This document shows positions 35,327 through 43,398 of a stretch of DNA of 64,000 nt, piece after piece. This DNA is from Hahella sp. HN01 (lineage in GTDB: Bacteria > Pseudomonadota > Gammaproteobacteria > Pseudomonadales > Oleiphilaceae): contig NZ_JAHMIN010000012.1 of assembly GCF_018986435.1 (NCBI RefSeq), positions 1-64,000 of the forward strand, given 5' to 3'. Within the stretch, counting starts at the first letter, position 1. Each line of letters opens with the position of its first letter. Under the pieces are notes generated by a model. The model searched no databases, was not told the origin of the DNA, and was given only the letters and a program-made list of their open reading frames with translations. The position numbers were made by a program, and so were the translations under genes.

Positions 35327-36168
35327 GTCAAAATGCCCTCTCCTAATTCCTCCAGCCGGGTTTGCCTCAGCTCACTCGGCGTCATGCCAAATCGCTGCTT
35401 AAAACGCTCAGTGAAACGAGATTGCGACTGATATCCGCATTGATCCGCAATATGGGCGATCGGCAGCAGCGTGGTTTGCGCCAGATGCAATCCCATCCCC
35501 AAACGTACGGACTCCAGCAAATCACGGAAACCGGCGTTCTCCGATTGCAGGCGACGACGTAAAGTGGATTCGCTCACCGCCAGCGAGCGGCTGATCTCCA
35601 ATAAACTCCAGTCTTTCGCCGGCTCCTGTATTAGAATCTCACTCACCTTACGACGCCAGGACGCCCCGCTACGACTTTTCAACAAAGACCCGTAGCCCTT
35701 GGCGTACAGCAAATGCGCCAGCTCCTTGCGCCGCAACGCCCACAACTCCGGCGGACTGATGTCAATCCAGTTAATCCACTGATTGAGAAATTCCGCCAGC
35801 GTCCGGTCCACTTTGGCGATGGCCGCGCCGTCTCTGTCCGGGGACGCGGAAACGGGGATCGCTTCCAGATCGGATGCGCAGAAGCCAATCACTACAGCGA
35901 TATACTCCCCTTCCGGCAGGTTCATGAATTGCAGCTCAATACCCGCCGGAGCCAAAATGAATTCGCCCGACCGACACGCCAACTCCGGCTGCAAGCTCAA
36001 CACCTTGGCGCCGCGCAGTACGATGATGAGACAAGGATCAATGAACGGCACGCCGTGCAGGTTCTGCGGCTGCAGACACCGATAGACGCTGAAAGGCAGC
36101 GCGACGGATTCTTTTTCCTCACGCTGCATCAGGCGAATCAACTTTGGCCGCATGGTTTCCAGCAACAC
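35323..36168 (-). CDS. AraC-family transcriptional regulator
   Basis: 281 residues from a GTG at 36168, which has GGGAG at good spacing; an ATG at 36153 is possible. The N-terminal half is an AraC_N-type cupin (CLIIVLRGAKVLSLQPELACRSGEFILAPAGIELQF). The C-terminal HTH_18 domain begins around residue 175 with DWSLLEISRSLAVSESTLRRRLQSENAGFRDLLE and ends IAHIADQCGYQSQSRFTERFKQRFGMTPSELRQ. It is coupled to the cREC gene by a 4-base overlap, so the two proteins probably work in one response. Confidence 0.93.
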   Translation of the reverse strand: MLLETMRPKLIRLMQREEKESVALPFSVYRCLQPQNLHGVPFIDPCLIIVLRGAKVLSLQPELACRSGEFILAPAGIELQFMNLPEGEYIAVVIGFCASDLEAIPVSASPDRDGAAIAKVDRTLAEFLNQWINWIDISPPELWALRRKELAHLLYAKGYGSLLKSRSGASWRRKVSEILIQEPAKDWSLLEISRSLAVSESTLRRRLQSENAGFRDLLESVRLGMGLHLAQTTLLPIAHIADQCGYQSQSRFTERFKQRFGMTPSELRQTRLEELGEGILT

Positions 36169-36878
36169 CTTCGTCTCCCGTTGTGGTCAGTTGTGATCAG
36201 TTGTGATAAACAGTTTTTTCCGCCAGTCAGTTAAATGCGAAATTCAGTCCTGTCAGGCGACGCGCGCTCGCCCGTTTCTATCATTACATTTAATCCCGTT
36301 TGTCGCCTATCAAAAGCACGTCAATCCATTGCGTATTCCTATCGGTATATCTACGAGGCAAAACTGTCGGATAGGATAATGAAGAATAAAACTTAACTTA
36401 ATGCAGCCTGCGAGCCAGTTAGCCCACCGCCATCCACTCTCCTGCCGTGGAATCGCCCGTCAGACAAGAATCCGCGCCCGATGTGGCGCTTAACAAATCA
36501 TGAACTATCATTACAATAAGCTCACAAACATTACATCAAAGTGTTATAAAATTGCGCCTTTCATATAACAAATCGGGCGCGCGGACCAAACCGGCAATCA
36601 GCCGTATGCCGACGCAGAGCCCAAAGACTTGCCACAGACAAGTCGTCCAAAAAAATGTAGTAATCCATCTGACAGAATCTTCCGTCTATAAAGGGTTTTT
36701 TTACGGACGAATTCCCGGAATTGATTTCCGGAGTTTGCGTGTGGGTTATTGTCGGTAGCAGCAGGCTTGGAGTCGCTCGCAGCCGGAACAATCACAAACC
36801 TGGTTAATAAGGCCGGCGCACGGGATGCATCCGGGCGCCAACGAAGCGTTTTTAAGTAAATAGAGGTGATATTTGAAT
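36169..36878. other. Long intergenic region, AT-rich, no supported gene
   Basis: 710 bp between the AraC gene and the solute-binding protein gene. The segment 36495-36570 is AT-rich with a sigma70-like TTACAT then TATAAA pair. Short open frames on both strands lack ribosome-binding sites and domains. An untranslated small RNA could be hidden here, but nothing is clear. Confidence 0.4.
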
Positions 36879-37631
36879 ATGAGATCCAAACTGGCTTTTT
36901 GGACTTATATGCTACTGGCGGCCCTTGTCAGCGGTAAAAGCTTGGCTGCGGAAAAGCTGCATATTTTTACCGAGAACTACCCTCCCTATAACATGTCTCT
37001 GAGCGGGCAGCCTTTCGCCCATAAAGAAGAAGAGATTGCAGGGTTGTGTACGGAGATGGTTAGAGCGCTGCTGAAGCGTACGCCTCTTGAGTATTCTCTG
37101 AAACTGCGGGATCTGGCTACGTCCATGAACCGTTCCAAAAACAAACCCAACCACGCCATTTACTGCGTCTCCAAAACCGATGACCGCCTCCCCTATTTCG
37201 AGTGGATCGGACCATTGGCGGAGATCAGATGGACGTTGTTCGCCAAACCGGGCTCCAACCTGAAGCTGACCAGCCTTGATCAGGCTAAAAAGTACCGTAT
37301 CGGCGGCTACAAAGGCGACGTCATGAGCAACTATCTCATCGAGCGCGGCTTTAATGTATCCACCATCGCCAACGACAGCCTGAACCCACGCCGTCTGGCG
37401 CTGGATCAGATCGACCTGTGGGTGACTGACGGCCTGTCCGGTCCTTACGTGGCGTCGGAAGTGGAAGACATGACCAATCTGGTTCCCGCCCTGGTGTTCA
37501 AAACCACCCCGATGTACATGGCGATCAACAAAGAAACCAGCCCCGAAGTGCTGAAAGCGCTGCAGGCCGGCTTCAAGGCCATCACCGACTCCGGTGAAGC
37601 CAAATCCATTACTGACGTTTACATGCAGTAA
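36879..37631 (+). CDS. Periplasmic family-3 solute-binding protein
   Basis: 250 residues from the ATG at 36879 with AGGTGA 9 bases upstream; a TTG two codons earlier is possible. Signal peptide to about residue 23 (SGKSLA). The mature domain begins LHIFTENYPPYNM, the usual start of SBP_bac_3 proteins that bind amino acids or related ligands, and has the two-lobe pattern (IGGYKGDVMSNYLIERGF; DLWVTDGLSGPYVASEVE). No permease or ATPase gene is adjacent, so it could act with a distant transporter or as a sensor-type binding protein. Confidence 0.87.
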   Translation: MRSKLAFWTYMLLAALVSGKSLAAEKLHIFTENYPPYNMSLSGQPFAHKEEEIAGLCTEMVRALLKRTPLEYSLKLRDLATSMNRSKNKPNHAIYCVSKTDDRLPYFEWIGPLAEIRWTLFAKPGSNLKLTSLDQAKKYRIGGYKGDVMSNYLIERGFNVSTIANDSLNPRRLALDQIDLWVTDGLSGPYVASEVEDMTNLVPALVFKTTPMYMAINKETSPEVLKALQAGFKAITDSGEAKSITDVYMQ

Positions 37632-37640
37632 GCTGTCGAT

Positions 37641-37666
37641 ATCCGGGACGCTCCCCCGTCCCGGAT
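37641..37666 (+). terminator. Hairpin after the solute-binding protein gene
   Basis: ATCCGGGACG and CGTCCCGGAT form a perfect 10-bp stem with a 6-nt loop 9 bp after the stop. It lacks a T run. Confidence 0.55.
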
Positions 37667-37802
37667 AGGCAGCCGGAACTCGGACGAGCATGGCGGCGCC
37701 CGACGGTAGGTATATTTATTACCTCGATTATTAAGCGGCCCGCCGCTATGATTGCGCCGAATTTTTACCTCCCCTTACTTACGAGTAAAAGGCGCGCCGT
37801 CT

Positions 37803-38438
37803 ATGCTTGAGTTCCATGAATACACCAAGATTCTCATCGGCCTGATGGCCATCGTGAACCCGGTTAACGCGGTTCCCATATTCGTCGCCTTCACCTCCAA
37901 CGTCAGCGGAGCGGAACGTAAGAAAATCGGCAAATCCGTGGTCATCGCCGTGGGCCTGATCCTGCTGATATCCATGCTGTTGGGCGAATACCTGCTGAGC
38001 TTCTTCGGCATCACTATCAACTCATTCCGGGTAGCTGGCGGCATCCTGATTCTGTTGATGGCCATATCCATGTTGCACGCTAAAGTCAGCGCCACCGTGC
38101 ATACAGAAGAAGAAACCGTGGAAGAGGAAGGACATCATCACTCTGTCGCAATTGTCCCCCTGGCGATGCCGCTGCTAGCGGGCCCAGGAGCAATCAGCAC
38201 CGTGATTCTTTACGCCCACCGGGGCACTGACGCGGCCCACTACGCCTTGGTGGGCGTGGCGATTTTGATACTCTGTCTGACCTTGTGGCTTGTGTTCTCG
38301 ATGATCCCCTGGTTTTCCAGCCATCTGACCAAGACCCGCATCAATATCTTCACCCGTATCATGGGTTTAATTCTGGCGGCGATCGCCATTGAGTTTATCG
38401 CCAACGGCCTGAAAGGACTTTTCCCTGTTCTTGCCTAA
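37803..38438 (+). CDS. MarC-family (UPF0056) inner membrane protein
   Basis: 211 residues from the ATG at 37803, chosen because the family start follows at once (MLEFHEYTKILIGLMAIVNPVNAVPIFV); a TTG 17 codons upstream is open but adds a non-membrane tail. Six membrane helices are visible. NPVNAVPIF and PLAMPLLAGPGAIS are the two conserved MarC half-repeat motifs. The family is an integral membrane protein group of unknown transport role; the E. coli MarC name does not imply proven drug export. A terminator follows. Confidence 0.92.
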   Translation: MLEFHEYTKILIGLMAIVNPVNAVPIFVAFTSNVSGAERKKIGKSVVIAVGLILLISMLLGEYLLSFFGITINSFRVAGGILILLMAISMLHAKVSATVHTEEETVEEEGHHHSVAIVPLAMPLLAGPGAISTVILYAHRGTDAAHYALVGVAILILCLTLWLVFSMIPWFSSHLTKTRINIFTRIMGLILAAIAIEFIANGLKGLFPVLA

Positions 38439-38456
38439 TACCTGGGTTCGGTTTTG

Positions 38457-38480
38457 AAGGGCGTGGTCATGCGCCCTTTT
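38457..38480 (+). terminator. Rho-independent terminator of the MarC gene
   Basis: AAGGGCG and CGCCCTT form the stem around an 8-nt loop, followed by TTCT, 18 bp after the stop. Confidence 0.7.
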
Positions 38481-38505
38481 CTGCTCTACAGCAAAAGAAT
38501 CGTTA

Positions 38506-38973
38506 TCATATGATGCCGGCGTCCAGCGACGCCGCCACATACATACCAAACTCCTCACACTGCGCCACAAATATTTCCTGAAACTCTCCCCGACAGATCA
38601 AAGGCTCTCTCGCCGCGCGCCAACGCAAACCGGTGACAATGCTCTCCACCGCGCGCCGGGTTCCCGTCCCATCATGGCCAGCGCGGATGTATAACGCATA
38701 AGGCAGTCCCTGGGTTTTCTCAAGACAGGGGTAGTAGCAGCGATCGAAGAAGTCTTTCAAGGCTCCGCTCATATATCCCAGGTTTTCTGTCGTCCCGAGG
38801 ATAATCGCATCGCAGGCCAATACATCCTCCGGCGTCGCCTGAAGCGGAGGAGTCCACGTCGTTGTCACCGTCTCGATATCCTCATGCCCAGCGCCGCGCA
38901 TCACCGCCTCAACCAGTCTCTGCGTATTGGGGGAAGGCGCATGCGCGACGATGAGCAGGTGTTTTTCAGCCAT
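38506..38973 (-). CDS. Flavodoxin-like FMN protein
   Basis: 155 residues from the ATG at 38973 with AAGGA at good spacing; an ATG at 38991 is also in frame. The flavodoxin fold is seen from LLIVAHAPSPNTQRLVEAVMRG (FMN phosphate-binding loop) through ACDAIILGTTENLGYMSGALKDFFDR (the loop that contacts the isoalloxazine). It probably acts as an FMN-dependent reductase or electron carrier. No partner is adjacent. Confidence 0.87.
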   Translation of the reverse strand: MAEKHLLIVAHAPSPNTQRLVEAVMRGAGHEDIETVTTTWTPPLQATPEDVLACDAIILGTTENLGYMSGALKDFFDRCYYPCLEKTQGLPYALYIRAGHDGTGTRRAVESIVTGLRWRAAREPLICRGEFQEIFVAQCEEFGMYVAASLDAGII

Positions 38974-39304
38974 ATCCCATTCCTTAAACATCTTCGTCCA
39001 CCAACCATGATTGGCTTAATCGACATCGTCTGCAACGCCAGCGACGGGCAATTGCGACATTTCAGCGCTTAGAGGTTAATATAACCAAGCCGAACCGCCC
39101 TCAGGTTAATGTTTGCGCAGATGGATTATTGCAATAATCAGAGGTTGGCCCGCACCTGAGGCTATAATTTCCACAGGACTGGAGGATATCGATGCGCCGC
39201 GCCATCGGGTCACTCGCTATCCCCAATAAACCGACCCACGCCGTCCTGGACATCCGGCGCCGGTCCGAACAGCAGCAACTAAGACAAATAAGCTACTGCG
39301 CATT
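38974..39304. other. Intergenic promoter region of the kinase gene
   Basis: 331 bp between the divergent flavodoxin and kinase genes. No clear ribosome-binding site precedes the kinase ATG. No palindrome of note is seen. Confidence 0.4.
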
Positions 39305-40597
39305 ATGGATGTATCTCGCTGGAATCAAATACAAGAACTGTTCGAAGCAATCGCGGACCTATCCACAGAAGAACAACGGGCTTACCTGGATATTCATTGC
39401 CAGGACAACGAGCTGAAGAAAGAAGTCCTGCAACTGGTGCAGGCTGATGAGCACGTCGACGACATCCTCCCCAAGCAATATGACATCGCCTCCGCCGAGG
39501 CCACACTGGTGCTGCCGAAGATGCATCCCGGCGTCATGGTCGGCCCTTACAAGATCATTCGTAAGATCGGAGAAGGCGGCATGGGCTGGGTGTATAAGGC
39601 GGAAGACACGCGGCTGGAGCGCTTTGTGGCCCTGAAGTGTCTGGCGCCGGAAGTCGCGACTGACGAACGCGTCCGTTTTCGCCTGATGCAGGAAGCCAAA
39701 GCCATATCCCGCCTGGATCATCCAAACGTTTGTGTTATCCATGATGTCGGCGCCATGAGTGACGGCGGCATGTATATCGCCATGCAGTACTATAGCGGCG
39801 AGACGCTGGAAAATGCGCTGACCAAAGGCGCGCTGGCGCCAGATCAAGTGGTTCGCATCGCCAAGCAGATTGCTTATGGTCTGCAGGCGGCCCACCAACG
39901 CGACATCATTCACCGGGATATCAAACCCGCCAACATCCTGCTTTCCGAGGACGGCATCGTCAAAATACTGGATTTCGGCATCGCCAAGCTGTCTGGCGTC
40001 GATATCACCTTGGGCGGCGCTCGTATGGGCACCTTGCGCTATATGTCGCCAGAACAGTTGCAAGGTCGCGACATGGGACTGCAGACAGACGTCTGGTCCG
40101 TGGCGACGTTGATTTATGAAATGCTGACCGGCAGGGAAATGTTCGACGGCGAAAAATCCTCCACCGTATTACACGCCGTCATGCACGAAGAACCGGACTA
40201 CAGTCTGGCGGTTTTTCAGGAGTACCCGCTGTTCAAGCGATTATTGACGGCGATGCTGCATAAAAAGCCGGAAAAACGCCTCGACTCCATGGGCAAAGTG
40301 CTGCAATGGCTCACTACTATCCAGCCTATCGCTCAGGCCGGGGCCAAAAACAGGGCTCGTCAGGATCAGCGCATTGAGAATCAGGAAGCGGTAGTGAAGG
40401 AGGAGTTGACGGATTTGTATCTGTTGCGTCTGGCGGCGGCTCTCACCGCCCATGTCGGCCCGGCCGCTCCCAAACTGATTCAGCGTTACGCATCCACGTC
40501 AGATAATCGTGAAATTCTGATCAATTCGCTGGTGGGGCATATCAAGCCCCAATACCGGCAAATCGTGAGTCAGCAATTGAAAGAGATAGCGCTCTGA
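39305..40597 (+). CDS. Cytosolic Ser/Thr protein kinase paired with ECF sigma factor
   Basis: 430 residues without a membrane segment. The kinase domain runs about 80-335 with all catalytic motifs intact: Gly loop GEGGMG (89-94), Lys111 (VALKCL), helix C Glu130, HRD 203-205, DFG 223-225 and SPE 248-250. The N-terminal 70 residues (QELFEAIADLSTEEQRAYLD) resemble those of Ser/Thr kinases encoded next to ECF sigma genes. The C-terminal 75 residues, with LAAALTAHVGPAAPKLIQRYAS, resemble the DUF8082-type domain of kinases and cyclases. The sigma gene converges on it with only 14 bp between stops, so the kinase probably phosphorylates that sigma factor. Confidence 0.93.
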   Translation: MDVSRWNQIQELFEAIADLSTEEQRAYLDIHCQDNELKKEVLQLVQADEHVDDILPKQYDIASAEATLVLPKMHPGVMVGPYKIIRKIGEGGMGWVYKAEDTRLERFVALKCLAPEVATDERVRFRLMQEAKAISRLDHPNVCVIHDVGAMSDGGMYIAMQYYSGETLENALTKGALAPDQVVRIAKQIAYGLQAAHQRDIIHRDIKPANILLSEDGIVKILDFGIAKLSGVDITLGGARMGTLRYMSPEQLQGRDMGLQTDVWSVATLIYEMLTGREMFDGEKSSTVLHAVMHEEPDYSLAVFQEYPLFKRLLTAMLHKKPEKRLDSMGKVLQWLTTIQPIAQAGAKNRARQDQRIENQEAVVKEELTDLYLLRLAAALTAHVGPAAPKLIQRYASTSDNREILINSLVGHIKPQYRQIVSQQLKEIAL

Positions 40598-40611
40598 ACA
40601 GAGCGCCGTGA

Positions 40612-41169
40612 CTAGATTTTAAGCTCTTTCACCAGCCAGGCTTTGGCGAAACGCAGATCCCTTTCCACCGTGGAAAGGGAGACTTGCAGATATTCTGCGA
40701 TTTCTTCCTGAGTCATGCCCCCGAAGAAGCTCATCTCCACGATGCGCGCCTTACGCTCATCCACATTGGAGAGTTTTTGCAGGATGTCTTCCAGGTCAAG
40801 CAGGTCCGGCTGACTGCCGTCATCGCAAATCTGCGCTTCATGCAGCGTTACCTGAATGTCGTCGCCGCCGCGCTTCTTACGCTTCTGCGCACGGGCATGG
40901 TCTACAAGGATGCGACGCATGGTCTGCGCCGCCACGGCGAGAAAGTGAATACGATCGTTCCAGGCGACCTCTGCATCCACCAGGTGCAAATAGGCCTCAT
41001 TCACCAGCGCGGTGGCCTGCAACATGTGCCCCTGACGCTCGCCCGCCATGTAGCGACCCGCAATGGTGCGCAGTTCGCCGTGCAGAGATTCGATAATATG
41101 ATTAAGGGCTTGCGAATCACCGGCCTGCCAGTCGGCCAGTAGCTGAGTTACGTTGCGAGAGCCAGCCAT
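40612..41169 (-). CDS. ECF sigma factor lacking the acidic region 2.2 motif
   Basis: 185 residues from the ATG at 41169 (AGGAC 9 bases upstream). Region 2 is seen at about 20-95 (ALNHIIESLHGELRTIAGRYM; RILVDHARAQKRKKRG) and region 4 at about 130-180 (GGMTQEEIAEYLQVSLSTVERDLRFAKAWL). Where typical ECF factors have an acidic DAED-like stretch, this one has QATALVNEAYL (51-61), so Thr53 replaces a negative residue. In Vibrio EcfP the analogous Thr must be phosphorylated by kinase PknT before the sigma binds core polymerase. The convergent kinase makes the same logic likely here. Confidence 0.9.
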   Translation of the reverse strand: MAGSRNVTQLLADWQAGDSQALNHIIESLHGELRTIAGRYMAGERQGHMLQATALVNEAYLHLVDAEVAWNDRIHFLAVAAQTMRRILVDHARAQKRKKRGGDDIQVTLHEAQICDDGSQPDLLDLEDILQKLSNVDERKARIVEMSFFGGMTQEEIAEYLQVSLSTVERDLRFAKAWLVKELKI

Positions 41170-41298
41170 AGTCTTTAGTCCTGCTGAATTCGGGGGAACA
41201 TGCATTCCCTATGCTGAAGAATCTTGTTTATTCTTCGTATTTTAGGGAGCTGAGGGGCGGCTAGCAAACTAGATTTTCAGACAGCGCGATCCTTCGCG

Positions 41299-41502
41299 CT
41301 AGTTCCACTGCTCGTCAACGGCTTTCAGCAGTTGCGGTTCTTGCCAAGTGAAATTGAATGCGACTTCTTGAATGGCGGCATGCGCGTTTTCTTGCTCGCC
41401 GGTTTTCTGGGTAACGGTTTTTTCGCTGCTGTTCTGCATTAGAAATACTTGGAACATCACCATCATTAACGCAAGCAGTGCTGCAAAGATGTGTGCTTTC
41501 AT
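41299..41502 (-). CDS. Small membrane-anchored or secreted peptide
   Basis: 67 residues with a strong ribosome-binding site (AAGGGAAAGAAA before the ATG). A hydrophobic N-terminal segment (FAALLALMMVMFQVFLM) acts as signal peptide or anchor, and the rest is polar and acidic. It lies 129 bp upstream of the ECF sigma gene on the same strand and could be part of the same regulon. No family is recognised. Confidence 0.55.
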   Translation of the reverse strand: MKAHIFAALLALMMVMFQVFLMQNSSEKTVTQKTGEQENAHAAIQEVAFNFTWQEPQLLKAVDEQWN

Positions 41503-41675
41503 TTTCTTTCCCTTAGGCCTGAGGGGCCTTCGTCATATATCAGGGTCGTTACTGCCTGTTTTCCCCCTAATAAGCGCCCTCAAAAAGAAAAAGCCGTCAT
41601 CTTTTCGTCATTTTTTATAACAAAACGCCTATGCCCCTTCTTGTTTGGACTCAAGGGCATTGGCGTTCGCAGCTT

Positions 41676-43220
41676 TTAAAGTGATTTGAGCTCCCTCTTT
41701 AAAATTTTGCCGGTGGCCGTCATCGGCAGGCTATCGCACACCTCCACCAGTCGCGGGTATTTGTAGGCCGCCATTTTGCTCTTGCACCACTCCCGGATTG
41801 CATCCGCGTCGGCGCTGGCGCCTTCCTTTAATATAACGAAGGCTTTGATCTCCTCGCCGTATTGCGAGTCTGGCACGCCCACCACCGCAGCCAGAGACAC
41901 CGCAGGGTGCGTCAAGATAGTCTCTTCCAGTTCACGGGGATAAACGTTATAACCGCCCCGGATAATCATGTCTTTCAGGCGATCCACGATGAACAGATAG
42001 CCGTCTTCATCCATATACCCAATATCGCCAGAGTGAAACCAGCCTTTGCGAATGGCGTCCGCCGTCGCTTCAGGTCGATTCAGATACCCCTTCATTATGT
42101 TATGCCCACGGATAACAATTTCTCCCCGCTGCCCTCGGGCGACCTCAGCGCCTTTCTCATCGACGACCCTGATATCCACGCCCCAGATTGGTACGCCCAC
42201 CGAGCCGGGCTTACGAGGACGATCCAGCACATTAAAAGAGGCGACCGGCGACGTTTCGGAGAGGCCGTAACCTTCCAGAATCGGCACCTGAAATTTGGCT
42301 TCAAAGCCGCGCAGAATCTCGATGGCCAAAGAAGACCCGCCCGATCCGCATAGCCGCAGGCGGTCGCGAATCCGCACAACCGTGGCTTCGTCCAGCTCAA
42401 TGCCGTGCAACAACGCCCAATACATGGTGGGAACGCCGCAGAATACGGTAATGTCCTCTTTCACCATGGCGTCCACCACAGCTTTAGGATCAAAACGGGG
42501 AATCAGCACCAGTTTATTACTGTTATAAAAGCCGCCGCACATCTGCACCGTCTGTCCAAATGTGTGAAACAACGGCAACGCCACCAGCTGGTTATCATCA
42601 AGGCGCGCTTCGCTGAGCCGGGCGAATTGCGCCACATTCAGGAAAATATTAGCGTGAGTCAGCTCAGCGCCTTTGGGTTTACCAGTAGTGCCGGAGGTAT
42701 ATAGAACCACGACGGTGTCATCCGCCTGAGTCACAATATCCGGCGCCGGTTCATCACCCGACAGAAGCTCATCAAACAGCGCGGGGATGCCGCTTTTTAC
42801 CAATCCCGCTCCGCTGGGAATCAACCAAAAGCGCTCACACTCGGCGACAGCATGATAGGCCGCCACGCCTCGTGGCCCCAACGGCAGGTCAGCGACGCCT
42901 TCGAAACAGATATAGGCCTTGGCTTGCGAATCGCGCAGGTGATAGGCGATTTCATCTTCGCTGAGCAACACATTTAACGGAACCGCTACCGCACCGGCTT
43001 TGACGATGCCGAAGTAAGCGACAGGAAAGAAATGGAGATTAGGACAGCTTAGCGCCACCCGGTCGCCGGGCTGAATGCCCGCCGCCAGCAAATTATTGGC
43101 GACCTGATTCGTCATATGTTCAACCTGGTCGTAGGTCAGGCGAACGGCTCCGCACACCAGCGCCTCCTTTTGAGGATGACGTTTGGCGCTCTCAGTAAGA
43201 ATAGTGGCTAAATTCAACAT
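41676..43220 (-). CDS. AMP-forming acyl-CoA synthetase
   Basis: 514 residues from the ATG at 43220, with GGAGGG upstream; an ATG five codons earlier is possible. The ANL-superfamily P-loop VVLYTSGTTGKPKGAEL (about 163-179) and EGYGLSETSP, then GWFHSGDIGYMDEDGYLFIVDRLKDMIIRGGYNVYPRELEE and TGKILKRELKSL are the ordered signatures. It activates a carboxylic acid to the acyl-AMP and then the CoA thioester. The length and motifs fit long-chain or related fatty acid ligases; chain length cannot be told from sequence. Confidence 0.93.
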   Translation of the reverse strand: MLNLATILTESAKRHPQKEALVCGAVRLTYDQVEHMTNQVANNLLAAGIQPGDRVALSCPNLHFFPVAYFGIVKAGAVAVPLNVLLSEDEIAYHLRDSQAKAYICFEGVADLPLGPRGVAAYHAVAECERFWLIPSGAGLVKSGIPALFDELLSGDEPAPDIVTQADDTVVVLYTSGTTGKPKGAELTHANIFLNVAQFARLSEARLDDNQLVALPLFHTFGQTVQMCGGFYNSNKLVLIPRFDPKAVVDAMVKEDITVFCGVPTMYWALLHGIELDEATVVRIRDRLRLCGSGGSSLAIEILRGFEAKFQVPILEGYGLSETSPVASFNVLDRPRKPGSVGVPIWGVDIRVVDEKGAEVARGQRGEIVIRGHNIMKGYLNRPEATADAIRKGWFHSGDIGYMDEDGYLFIVDRLKDMIIRGGYNVYPRELEETILTHPAVSLAAVVGVPDSQYGEEIKAFVILKEGASADADAIREWCKSKMAAYKYPRLVEVCDSLPMTATGKILKRELKSL

Positions 43221-43398
43221 GGATTCCCTCCGCAAGTATTATTCTTGTATAGGCAGATGTTTATTCATCATAGTCCGGGCCGCCGCTTACGAAAACAGCC
43301 GGTCAGGACAAAAACTGGGTCAGTCCGCCTTATTCGAGACACGCATCCCGCCCTGTATGAACAAGCCGCGAAACCCATCCATGCGTAACGAGGACGAT

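Noticed and set aside
36552-36758. 68-residue plus-strand frame in the 710-bp gap
   Set aside because: No ribosome-binding site, skewed basic composition and no family; likely chance.
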